Shown piece after piece: positions 16,814-24,449 of a stretch of DNA of 36,267 bases. Source of the stretch: an uncultured Bacteroidota bacterium (lineage in GTDB: Bacteria > Bacteroidota > Bacteroidia > Flavobacteriales > Flavobacteriaceae); assembly GCA_902515395.1 (NCBI GenBank), contig CABXUL010000013.1, positions 1 through 36,267 of the forward strand. Reading direction: 5' to 3'. The translations under genes were made by a program, and so were the position numbers. Under the pieces are notes generated by a model. That model worked only from the letters and a program-made list of their open reading frames with translations, made no database searches and was not told where the DNA came from. Position 1 is the first letter of the stretch. Each line of letters begins with the position of its first letter.

Positions 16814-19800
16814 CTATCTTCTTGTAAACGTTTCGTTATGGTTGATTAGGGTGTTTGCAACCATAGTCATCGCAGCAGCTTTTACACTAAAAATATTTTG
16901 ATCACGCGGCTTTTCCCCAACACTTAAAATTTGATAAGCTTTATTTCTATTTTGTAAAAAATATTGATATTGATTTTCAAATAGTCCAACTAAAACATTA
17001 ATTTCCTCATCTTTTGGGAATCTACCCGTTGATAATCTAAAACCATATATGATTTGATCTTTCAACGAAACTCTATTTTTAATAATTTTCTCAGCAAAAA
17101 TTCTAGATGCTTCAAAAAATTGGGGGTCATTCATTAATACTAATGCCTGAAGTGGTGTTGAGGTAATATTTCTTTTTACAGTACACACTTCTCTAGATGT
17201 AGCATCGAAAGTGAGCATATTTGGGGGTGGAGAAGTTCTTTTTATGAATGTATAAATACCTCTTCGATAAAGATCCTCACCTTTAGATTCCTCATATTCA
17301 AGAAGGGGAACCGAAAAATTATTTTTTTCTTTCCAAAGGCCTTTCGGCTGATATGGTTTAACACTTGGTCCTCCAAATTTTGTATTTAATAGCCCACTTA
17401 ATTTTAATGCATTATCCCTAATTATTTCTGCAGGTAAACGATAGCTATTAGATCTTGCCAACAGTATATTATTAGGGTCTTTTTTCAATAATTTCTCTGT
17501 GACCAGAGATTTTTGCATATAAGTTTTTGACATTACCATTTGCTTTATTAGTCTTTTAACATCCCAATTCTCGCTAAAATCTAATGCTAACCAGTCTAAT
17601 AGCTCAGGGTGTGATGGTAATTGACCTTGGACTCCAAAATCATTTGGAGTACTAACCAGTCCTCTTCCAAAAATCATTTGCCAATAACGATTAACTGCAA
17701 CTCTTGCTGTCAATGGATTTTTTTTATCAAATAGCCAATGACTTAATCCTAATCGACTTTTGGGCAAATCCGAATTCATTTGAGGTAATATATCGGGGAC
17801 CTTAGGCTCTACAGTGTACATAGGTTCTGTATAACTTCCACGATTATAAAGATATGTTGGTCTGGGGTTTTTCATTTCTGACATGACCATTATTTCTCTT
17901 ACAGTGTCATAAGTTTCAAGATATTCCTCTCGATTTGCTCTTACTTCTTTATTTAAAAGCCTAATTTTTGGATCTTTTTTAATTAAATGTTTCTTAACTA
18001 ATTGCCATTCAATAGGATTATCATTTCCTAATGTTTTTTGATAAATATTTTTAACTTCAAATTCTGTTAGTTCTTCATTATAAAACTTAAACTCATCCAT
18101 TTTTCCAGTAAATAATCCATAATCACCTGTTGAACCCTCGTTTGATCTACCAATCTGCAATTTGGATTTTTCATTATCTACAAACCCTTTTTCTTTATCA
18201 CGCTTAGTTGGAAGAATTGATTTGTATAGATTATTTATCAAAATAACTTTTTCAATTTGTTCACCATTTCTATAAAGACTCACTCCCTCAGATTCCCCGC
18301 TACCATCTGTTGTAAAGGTAATATGATGCCAATCATTCCTTGAAATAGAATCCATAGATCTCACATGAATTAGATTGGTCGGTAAAACATTTATCAGCCT
18401 TAAATTGATTCTGTTTTGATCATCGAGGAAAAGTTCCCATCCTCTCCATAAATCATTTTTACCTCCTGAGTTAGAAATCAAGGTTTGTGTGGAACCTTTT
18501 TTTCTTTTACTGGTATTAATCCAAACAGACAAAGAAAAAGGATCTGTCCATTGAAGATTTGGAATTAAAGAATTGTCAATCAGTAGATGATCGTAGTCAT
18601 GATTGAACTCAAAAGACTTTCCTTTAATACCTTTGACAATATTTGGAGCGATAGCCTGTTTAGATCCATTGAAATCTTCAATTCCATCTATTTTTATTTT
18701 GTCTCTTTTTCCGAGTTTATATTTAAAAACTTTTTCGAATGGTGCATAAACAATTGGCTCAGCTTTAGGCTTAGTATTTCGAATCAACTCATCAGAATAC
18801 TCATATACTTTCTTTAATTGCTCCTCAGTTGCTGAAATTTCTTGATTAATTATAGAAAGTTTTGCATTTAATTCTTTGATTTTTATTTCGGTTTCTTTAC
18901 TTGGAAGAGCTAATAAAGGTCCAAACTCGCCATCATCGCCAGTCATACCCAACTCTCTAACATTATTAAAAAACGCCGTTAGTTGATAATATTCCTTTTG
19001 AGTAATAGGATCAAATTTGTGATCGTGGCATTTAGCACAAGCAACAGTTAATCCTAAAAAAGCAGTACTCAAAGTTTCAGTCCGATCAAATACATAATGC
19101 AATCGCCATTCCTCGTCTATTACTCCACCCTCAGCTGTCATTGGAGTATTTCTATTAAAAGCTGTTGCCAAATCTTGATCCCTAGTCTTATTTGGAATGA
19201 GGTCTCCGGCAATTTGCCAAGTTACAAACTTGTCATATGGCATATTTTCTTTGAATGCTTTAAGTACCCAATCACGCCAAGGCCACATTGTTCTTAAGCC
19301 ATCAGCATGTAATCCATGTGAGTCCGCATATCTTGATAAATCCATCCAGTCTAATGCAAGCCTTTCTGCATAAGCATTGGTATTCATAAGCTCATCTACA
19401 AGTTTTTCGTATGCATCGTTATTCTTGTCGTTTATAAAGGAGTCTAATTCCTCCAAACTTGGAGGAAGACCTGTCAGATCCAAATATAGCCTTCGTCCAA
19501 GAACTGCTCTGGATGCCAATGGAGAAAATTCTAATCCCTCACTCTCAAGTTTAGAATTAATAAATGAATCTATACAAGTATTTGATATTTCGTTAGTTTT
19601 AAGAGGAGCTTTTTTTTGTGGAGGAATAAACGCCCAATGATTTTTCCACTCAGAGCCTTGCTCAATCCACTTTAGAATAAGAGCTTTTTCTCGATTATTT
19701 AGGTTAAGATTAGAATCTGGAGGGGGCATTAGAAAATCAGTATCCTTATGTAAAATTCGGTGAGCAACTTCACTTTTATAAAGGCTCCCAGAACTAAAGG

Positions 19801-20068
19801 CACTTTTTCCACTTTTTAATTTTGAAAAGGCAATTGATTCGATGTCTAACCTCAGACCTGCCTTTCTTGTTTTTTCATCTGGTCCATGGCATTGATAACA
19901 TCTGTCAGATAAAATAGGTTTTACGTGGTAATTAAAATCTATCTGCTCAGGTAGATCAGAAAATTCTTTTGATATCTCTTCAGGAATTTTAATTGAACAT
20001 GATTCATTTATCAATAAAATTAAGACTAACAAAGGGTAAATTTTATTGAAAAGCATATTCCAAGCCAT
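16814..20068 (-). CDS. PSD1 protein: cytochrome C-like, DUF1549, LamG, DUF1553
   Basis: This 1084-residue exported protein is first in its operon. The hydrophobic N-terminus ends at INESC (Cys24), a poor lipobox, so it is either Sec-secreted or a lipoprotein; an alternative ATG lies four codons in, at 20056. Domains in order are: a planctomycete cytochrome C-like segment with CYQCH (57-61); DUF1549 (about 165-370) with RRLYLDLTGLPPS, ERLALDWMDLSRYAD and a second heme-like motif CAKCH (344-348); a short coiled coil (390-430); a LamG/concanavalin-like insert (about 475-680, with WHHITFTTDG); and DUF1553 (about 770-1030) with ARVAVNRYWQMIFGRGLV, FGVQGQLPSHPELLDWLA and STPLQALVLMNDPQF. The function is unproven. 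Two CxxCH motifs plus a glycan-binding-like insert suggest redox chemistry on carbohydrate. Confidence 0.93.
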   Translation of the reverse strand: MAWNMLFNKIYPLLVLILLINESCSIKIPEEISKEFSDLPEQIDFNYHVKPILSDRCYQCHGPDEKTRKAGLRLDIESIAFSKLKSGKSAFSSGSLYKSEVAHRILHKDTDFLMPPPDSNLNLNNREKALILKWIEQGSEWKNHWAFIPPQKKAPLKTNEISNTCIDSFINSKLESEGLEFSPLASRAVLGRRLYLDLTGLPPSLEELDSFINDKNNDAYEKLVDELMNTNAYAERLALDWMDLSRYADSHGLHADGLRTMWPWRDWVLKAFKENMPYDKFVTWQIAGDLIPNKTRDQDLATAFNRNTPMTAEGGVIDEEWRLHYVFDRTETLSTAFLGLTVACAKCHDHKFDPITQKEYYQLTAFFNNVRELGMTGDDGEFGPLLALPSKETEIKIKELNAKLSIINQEISATEEQLKKVYEYSDELIRNTKPKAEPIVYAPFEKVFKYKLGKRDKIKIDGIEDFNGSKQAIAPNIVKGIKGKSFEFNHDYDHLLIDNSLIPNLQWTDPFSLSVWINTSKRKKGSTQTLISNSGGKNDLWRGWELFLDDQNRINLRLINVLPTNLIHVRSMDSISRNDWHHITFTTDGSGESEGVSLYRNGEQIEKVILINNLYKSILPTKRDKEKGFVDNEKSKLQIGRSNEGSTGDYGLFTGKMDEFKFYNEELTEFEVKNIYQKTLGNDNPIEWQLVKKHLIKKDPKIRLLNKEVRANREEYLETYDTVREIMVMSEMKNPRPTYLYNRGSYTEPMYTVEPKVPDILPQMNSDLPKSRLGLSHWLFDKKNPLTARVAVNRYWQMIFGRGLVSTPNDFGVQGQLPSHPELLDWLALDFSENWDVKRLIKQMVMSKTYMQKSLVTEKLLKKDPNNILLARSNSYRLPAEIIRDNALKLSGLLNTKFGGPSVKPYQPKGLWKEKNNFSVPLLEYEESKGEDLYRRGIYTFIKRTSPPPNMLTFDATSREVCTVKRNITSTPLQALVLMNDPQFFEASRIFAEKIIKNRVSLKDQIIYGFRLSTGRFPKDEEINVLVGLFENQYQYFLQNRNKAYQILSVGEKPRDQNIFSVKAAAMTMVANTLINHNETFTRR

Positions 20069-20105
20069 TATTTATTCCAAATTTGATGTTACTAATATAA
20101 ATAAT

Positions 20106-20121
20106 TTCAGCAATAGCTGAA
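20106..20121 (-). repeat. Short palindrome in the PSD1 leader
   Basis: TTCAGC-AATA-GCTGAA is a perfect 6-bp inverted repeat with a 4-nt loop, about 40 nt upstream of the PSD1 start codon. It may form a leader hairpin or act as an operator. No T-run follows on the minus strand, so it is not a standard terminator. Confidence 0.5.
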
Positions 20122-20150
20122 GGGGTTTTGGTCTAACAAGCTCAAAGAAT

Positions 20151-20182
20151 CAAATATTTTTAATTTCTTTTTCATATCAAAA
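20151..20182 (-). promoter_or_regulatory. Candidate promoter for the PSD1-DUF1501-DUF2231 operon
   Basis: On the minus strand, TTTTG (20178-20182) is followed after 19 nt by AATATTTG (20151-20158), one mismatch from the Bacteroidota -7 consensus TAnnTTTG. This would give a leader of about 75 nt. A second -7 match, TATATTTG at 20204-20211, is perfect but has no clear -33 element. Either could be used. Confidence 0.35.
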
Positions 20183-20260
20183 TTAGTTAACCATTTTTGA
20201 CCTCAAATATAAATTAATTATATACTTATTGTTTAGAAATATTTTTGGATTGATCGATAA

Positions 20261-20299
20261 CAACAAAAACCCCTGAAAATATAAAATTTACAAGGGTTT
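20261..20299 (-). terminator. Terminator downstream of tRNA-Phe
   Basis: On the minus strand AAACCCTTG (20291-20299) pairs with CAGGGGTTT (20267-20275) over 9 bp including one G-U pair, around a 15-nt AT-only loop. TTGTTG follows, so the stem end and tail together give a U-rich run. It starts 4 nt after the tRNA 3' end, as expected for a stand-alone tRNA transcript, and would insulate the PSD1 operon. Confidence 0.7.
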
Positions 20300-20302
20300 A
20301 AG

Positions 20303-20375
20303 TGGTACCTCCAGGAATCGAACCAGGGACACAAGGATTTTCAGTCCTTTGCTCTACCAACTGAGCTAAGGTACC
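20303..20375 (-). tRNA. tRNA-Phe (anticodon GAA)
   Basis: The 73-nt cloverleaf has acceptor stem GGTACCT/AGGTACC with discriminator A, D-arm GCTCAGTTGGTAGAGC, anticodon arm AAGGA-CTGAAAA-TCCTT (anticodon GAA) and T-loop TTCGATT. CCA is not encoded and must be added after transcription. The T-stem CCTGG/CCTGG has a central U-U mismatch, which I believe also occurs in other flavobacterial tRNA-Phe genes. The tRNA lies between the accessory region and the coaX operon, divergent from coaX. Confidence 0.96.
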
Positions 20376-20389
20376 TTGTAAAAGGTCTG

Positions 20390-20422
20390 CAAATATAAAA
20401 TCCTTTTTATTCCCCAACAAAA
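20390..20422 (-). promoter_or_regulatory. Promoter of tRNA-Phe
   Basis: TTTTG (20418-20422) and TATATTTG (20390-20397) are separated by 20 nt, a close match to the Bacteroidota primary sigma factor consensus (TTTG, then TAnnTTTG). Transcription would begin roughly 8-10 nt before the mature tRNA 5' end. It overlaps the upstream region of coaX on the other strand, so the two units may share regulation. Confidence 0.75.
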
Positions 20423-20439
20423 GATTTACTCTAAAAACT

Positions 20440-21204
20440 TTGATTAAATTTAACACTCAAATAACTTCCAAATTGAACTTAGGAATTGATTTAGGTAATA
20501 CATTAGCTAAGTTTTACCTCTTTGATGGAGAGAAAATCATTCTTCAGCGAAAGGTAAATTACTCTTCTTTTGAATCAAGTACAGACGCATTAATTAGTGA
20601 AAACTCTGATATAAGTGCAATCATTTATGCAGATGTGAAAGGAATGGCCAGCAGAATCCTTGAAAAGTATTCTAACGATATTAAAGTCATACCAGTTAAT
20701 TCAAGCATGCATCTCCCATTTACTAATTTATATAAAAGGGGAAGCACCCTGGGAAATGATCGAATAGTTTTGGTAGCTGCTGCAAGTAAAAGTTATCCTA
20801 AATCCAATGTTTTGGTAATCGATATGGGGACTTGCATTACCTATGATTTTATAGATAAGCAAAATGTTTATCAGGGAGGCGCAATTTCTCCAGGGTTTGT
20901 GATGCGATATAAAGCTCTAAATCATTTTACAGCTAATCTCCCTATTGTGGAGTATAAAACTCCTGAAAATCCTCAAAGTAAAAATACTCATGGTTGTATT
21001 CAATCTGGGGTTTATTTTGCTATTTTGGATGAAATCAAGGCTAGAATAGAATATTACAAAAAAAATTATGAGTCATTAACTGTCATTTTAACAGGAGGAG
21101 ATGCTAATAAGTTGCCTAAAACATTAAAAAATAGCATATTTGCCAATTCGAATTTTATTGCAGATGGATTACTCCACCTGTTAAAGTTGAATATCGATTC
21201 ATGA
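20440..21204 (+). CDS. coaX: Type III pantothenate kinase (CoaX)
   Basis: This cytoplasmic enzyme phosphorylates pantothenate, the first step of coenzyme A synthesis. ASKHA-fold motifs are present: LGIDLGNTLAKFYLFDG (phosphate 1), GNDRIVLVAAA, VLVIDMGTCITYDFID (phosphate 2) and YQGGAISPGFVMRYKAL, GCIQSGVYFA, and ILTGGDANKL. No ATG precedes the conserved start. TTG at 20440 gives 254 residues; TTG at 20473 gives M-NLGIDLGNT, which matches the usual CoaX N-terminus, and I think the second is more likely. The gene overlaps the next by 4 nt (ATGA). In flavobacteria coaX commonly heads the same outer-membrane/lptC series seen here. Confidence 0.94.
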   Translation: MIKFNTQITSKLNLGIDLGNTLAKFYLFDGEKIILQRKVNYSSFESSTDALISENSDISAIIYADVKGMASRILEKYSNDIKVIPVNSSMHLPFTNLYKRGSTLGNDRIVLVAAASKSYPKSNVLVIDMGTCITYDFIDKQNVYQGGAISPGFVMRYKALNHFTANLPIVEYKTPENPQSKNTHGCIQSGVYFAILDEIKARIEYYKKNYESLTVILTGGDANKLPKTLKNSIFANSNFIADGLLHLLKLNIDS

Positions 21205-22460
21205 TTAGAAATTTTTTTAAAATCGCTTCATTATTTCTTATTAATGTTACTTATTCGCAAATAGGAACCACCTCACCATATTCGTTTTTTGGTCTTGGAG
21301 AAGTAAATTTTAGAGGAACTCAAATCAATCGTTTTATGGGAGGATTAGAGATTTATAACGATTCAATTCACGCTAATTTAAGCAATCCCTCTTCCTATGC
21401 TAAATTAAAGTTTACGACCTACTCTATCGGTTTAAATTATAGAAATAATAATTTAACCGACACTAATGACTCAAAAAGTCTTATTTCATCAGGATTGGAC
21501 TACATTGGAGTTGCTATACCAACTAATAAATTTGGGTTCGGTTTTGGAATTATTCCATACACCTCAGTTGGTTATAAACTCAATCGATTAGACTCAACTT
21601 CTTTCCCCAACATTTTAAACCAATATCAGGGAGAAGGTGGAGTTAACAAAGTTTTTTTTTCACTAGGATTTAATCTGTTGAAGTATTTTAGTATTGGTGC
21701 AACAATCAATTATGATTTTGGTAAGTTAAAATATCAAACTTCTAAATATATAGACGATGTTTTTTTGGGTACTGTTTTGATTAATGAATCGAGTGTCTCA
21801 GGGCTTGATGTTAAGTTATCGACTAACTTTGAAATAACTGTTTATCAGAATATAGATCTCCACGCTATGATATCCTATGTGCCTCAGGCCATATTAAATT
21901 CAACCAATAAAAGTCAATTACTTACCTCAGCTTTATCTGACCCATCTAATTTAGGTGAAGTTGTAGAAATTGATTTGGCTGATACTGGATTAGATCTTAC
22001 TGAAATTCAATTACCTTCTAGCTTTGGATTTGGCTTTGGATTTGGTAAAAATAGCAAATGGTTTGCAGGTGGTCAATATATAAAGACACAAAGTTCAAAT
22101 TTTAAAAACAGTTTTAATCCCCTTCCAAATGTCAACTACAAAGATGGTTCACAATTATCCATTGGAGGTTTTTTCATTCCAGATTTTTCTTCTATTACCA
22201 GTTATTGGAAAAGGGTGGTTTTACGAATGGGATTCCGACATGAAGCAACAGGTATTATTGCAAATAATTTTGAGATAAAGGAAACAGGCCTTAATTTTGG
22301 CTTCGGATTGCCTCTACCAGGTTATTCTAATCTAAATATAGGCTTAGAATATGGATCCAGGGGATCTAATAACTCGAGTATGTTGGAAGAAAAATTTTGG
22401 ACCATAAGATTAGGGTTTTCCCTCAACGATAGATGGTTTGTTAAAAGAAAGTATAATTAA
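21201..22460 (+). CDS. Outer-membrane beta-barrel protein (FadL-like fold)
   Basis: This 419-residue protein has a Sec signal (MIRNFFKIASLFLINVTYSQ) and a body of alternating amphipathic strands rich in aromatic and Gly residues. The N-terminal stretch INRFMGGLEIYNDSIHANLSNPSSYAKL resembles the FadL/OmpP1-type start (MGG..., then NP), followed by strands such as FGFGFGIIPYTSVGYKL and a terminal FWTIRLGFSLNDRWF. It probably sits in the outer membrane; a hydrophobic-substrate channel is suggested by the fold, but no substrate is known. It overlaps coaX by 4 nt and precedes the TPR gene by 12 nt, so it is in an operon with lptC. It contains an exact 12-bp tandem duplication. Confidence 0.78.
   Translation: MIRNFFKIASLFLINVTYSQIGTTSPYSFFGLGEVNFRGTQINRFMGGLEIYNDSIHANLSNPSSYAKLKFTTYSIGLNYRNNNLTDTNDSKSLISSGLDYIGVAIPTNKFGFGFGIIPYTSVGYKLNRLDSTSFPNILNQYQGEGGVNKVFFSLGFNLLKYFSIGATINYDFGKLKYQTSKYIDDVFLGTVLINESSVSGLDVKLSTNFEITVYQNIDLHAMISYVPQAILNSTNKSQLLTSALSDPSNLGEVVEIDLADTGLDLTEIQLPSSFGFGFGFGKNSKWFAGGQYIKTQSSNFKNSFNPLPNVNYKDGSQLSIGGFFIPDFSSITSYWKRVVLRMGFRHEATGIIANNFEIKETGLNFGFGLPLPGYSNLNIGLEYGSRGSNNSSMLEEKFWTIRLGFSLNDRWFVKRKYN
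22022..22045 (+). repeat. Perfect 12-bp tandem duplication in the barrel gene
   Basis: Two exact copies of CTTTGGATTTGG encode most of the FGFGFGFG run. Because the unit is four codons, gain or loss would change the protein length in frame, within what is probably a transmembrane strand or turn. Confidence 0.8.
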
Positions 22461-22472
22461 TATTTTGATAAA

Positions 22473-23861
22473 ATGAAATCTTTAAAAACATTATTAACCT
22501 TAATTCTATTAATATCATTCTATTTATTGAAAGCGCAGAATAGTGAAGATTGTTTACAAAATTTATCAATTTTTGCTGAGTATGCCAAAGTGAAAAATTA
22601 TAATGAAGCTTATGAGCCTTGGATGGAGGTTAGAGCAAAGTGCCCAAAGTTGAATGTAGCTATTTATTCTTATGGTGAAAGAATATTAAAAGAACGAATC
22701 AAAAATTTAAGCCCTCAAGAAGCAGAGGCTGATAAGATTGATTTAATGAAACTATATGATGAGTGGATATTAAATTTTCCAACTAAAAGGAATGTTAACG
22801 TGGTTGGTGATATTTTAAGTAGTAAAGCTCAATCAATGCTGGATTATAAGATTGCTAACAAACAGGAGATTTATAAAACTTTTGACGAAGCATACAGTAG
22901 AGATGCTGCTAGCTTTACTAATCCCAAGGAGTTATATAACTATTTTAAAACTTATTATCAACTCTATAAGGATGGGGTTGATGGAGTGACTATGGAAAAG
23001 TTATTTACAAAATACGAGGAGGTTTCTGAAAAGTTTGAAGTTGAATCAACTAACTTATCTAAAAAATTAGATTTAATTTTAAAAAAACAAGAGTCAGGAA
23101 GCCCTTTAAATAGTAGAGAGCTCAGAAGTAAAAGAATTTATGGAATAAATAGTAATGCTATTGGAACTTTTCTTTCTAACTTAAATGCTATTATTTCTAA
23201 GGAAGCTACCTGTAAAAACTTAGTACCCTTGTATCAAAGAACTTTTGAAGAAAATAAGACTGATCCAGTATGGCTTAAAAGAGCAGCATCACGAATGGAT
23301 AGTAAAGAATGTTCAGATGATCCTTTCTTTGTTACATTAGTTGAAGCACTTCACGACCTAGATCCCTCTGCTGACTCAGCTTATTATTTAGGACTACTTA
23401 AGGATAAAGCTGGTGATAGTAAGTCGGCCTTAGCTTATTATGAAGAATCTATTACTCTTGAGACAGATTCATATAAAAAGGCTAAAATTTTGTATAAAAT
23501 TGCAATTAAGTTTAAAAATGCGGGAAGAAAATCTTCAGCAAGAACTTATGCACGTAAGGCACTGAGTTACCAACCGTCCATGGGTCGTGCATATTTAATG
23601 ATTTCAAACCTTTACGCTAGTAGTGCTAATGCTTGTGGAGATACTCAGTTTAATAAAAGAGCTGTTTATTGGTTGGCAGCAAACATGGCATACAAAGCAG
23701 GAGAGGTAGATGCATCAATTAAAAAGGCAGCTATTAGAACTGCAAGAAGCTATGAAGGAAGAGCTCCTTCTAAAACTGATATATTTACCGAGGGAAACCA
23801 AGGCACTACAATCAAATTTGATTGTTGGATTAAAAGTAGCGTAAATGTTCCCGACCTGTAA
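22473..23861 (+). CDS. Exported TPR-repeat protein
   Basis: This 462-residue protein has a Sec signal (KTLLTLILLISFYLLKAQ) and helical repeats. The clearest TPR-like units are SADSAYYLGLLKDKAGDSKSAL and YKKAKILYKIAIKFKNAGR, then SSARTYARKALSYQPSMGRAYLMI. It is probably periplasmic. Similar proteins lie between the FadL-like barrel and lptC genes in many flavobacterial genomes, which suggests a role as a scaffold in envelope assembly; this is inference, as no function is known to me. Its stop codon directly abuts the lptC ATG, so translation is probably coupled. Cysteines near the N-terminus (DCLQ, KCPKL) and C-terminus (ACGD, DCW) may form disulfides. Confidence 0.82.
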   Translation: MKSLKTLLTLILLISFYLLKAQNSEDCLQNLSIFAEYAKVKNYNEAYEPWMEVRAKCPKLNVAIYSYGERILKERIKNLSPQEAEADKIDLMKLYDEWILNFPTKRNVNVVGDILSSKAQSMLDYKIANKQEIYKTFDEAYSRDAASFTNPKELYNYFKTYYQLYKDGVDGVTMEKLFTKYEEVSEKFEVESTNLSKKLDLILKKQESGSPLNSRELRSKRIYGINSNAIGTFLSNLNAIISKEATCKNLVPLYQRTFEENKTDPVWLKRAASRMDSKECSDDPFFVTLVEALHDLDPSADSAYYLGLLKDKAGDSKSALAYYEESITLETDSYKKAKILYKIAIKFKNAGRKSSARTYARKALSYQPSMGRAYLMISNLYASSANACGDTQFNKRAVYWLAANMAYKAGEVDASIKKAAIRTARSYEGRAPSKTDIFTEGNQGTTIKFDCWIKSSVNVPDL

Positions 23862-24449
23862 ATGCAATATTTAGTACACAAGCTCACCAAAAATGCTACA
23901 ATTATTACTTTTATAATTGTATTTTTTTCTTGCGAAGACAACACTGCTTTATTAATGCAAATCAATACATTTAATGAAAATCCTGTTGGTACAGCCTACA
24001 ATATCAGAATGACATACACTGATTCTGCTAATATCAAAGCGAAATTATCTGCTCCTGTTCATCTTGATTACAGTCATTTGAGTTTTAAATATTCAGAGTT
24101 TCCCGAGGGATTAAAAGTAATTTTTTACAATGAGGAGAAGCAAGAAAATATTGTATTTGCAGACTATGGAATCCTTTATAACCAAACAAAAATAGTTGAC
24201 CTCAAGGGTAATGTAGTTTTATTATCTCATGACGGCTCACGCCTTGAAACTAGTCAAATGTATTGGGATGCAGAAAAAGAATGGCTTTTTACCGAAGAAC
24301 ATTTTATATTTCAAAATAGTGATTATAATTTGGCCGCTAACAGACTAGATACCAATAAAGAATTCACTAAATTTCTTACAGGTAAGTTATCTGGAACAAT
24401 TGCGGTTAAAGAAAAAAAAGATTCAATAATTATCGATGAAAAGCTATAA
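23862..24449 (+). CDS. lptC: LPS export periplasmic protein LptC
   Basis: This 195-residue LptC is the inner-membrane-associated component that passes lipopolysaccharide from LptB2FG to LptA. It starts MQYLVHKLTK with a hydrophobic segment ending IVFFSC, a lipobox-like site at residue 24, so it may be a lipoprotein rather than a bitopic protein. The body shows the LptC/OstA beta-jellyroll pattern: IRMTYTDSANIKAKLSAP, FADYGILYNQTKIVDLKGNVVL and SHDGSRLETSQMYWDAE. Length fits the family. It begins right after the TPR stop and overlaps the next small gene by 14 nt. Neighbouring lipid-A synthesis (lpxB, about 9 kb away) is consistent with an LPS-producing cell. Confidence 0.9.
   Translation: MQYLVHKLTKNATIITFIIVFFSCEDNTALLMQINTFNENPVGTAYNIRMTYTDSANIKAKLSAPVHLDYSHLSFKYSEFPEGLKVIFYNEEKQENIVFADYGILYNQTKIVDLKGNVVLLSHDGSRLETSQMYWDAEKEWLFTEEHFIFQNSDYNLAANRLDTNKEFTKFLTGKLSGTIAVKEKKDSIIIDEKL

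Larger units (their letters stand above)
20069..20439. other. Intergenic region with tRNA-Phe, its promoter, a terminator and the PSD1 leader
   Basis: This 371-nt stretch without protein genes separates the accessory half from the core half of the window. It holds the tRNA-Phe gene with its promoter and terminator (listed separately), then about 190 nt of AT-rich leader for the PSD1 operon with a short palindrome and promoter-like boxes. No repeated tRNA 3' end, integrase gene or IS end was seen here by eye. Confidence 0.7.

Noticed and set aside
1-20068. Calling the accessory region a polysaccharide utilisation locus
   Set aside because: No SusC/SusD pair, glycoside hydrolase, polysaccharide lyase or regulator is present in the window; sulfatases alone are not enough.
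20303-20375. tRNA-Phe as a proven integration site
   Set aside because: No second copy of the tRNA 3' end, no integrase and no mobility gene was seen, and core-type genes (rmuC, tesB) lie in the supposed island.
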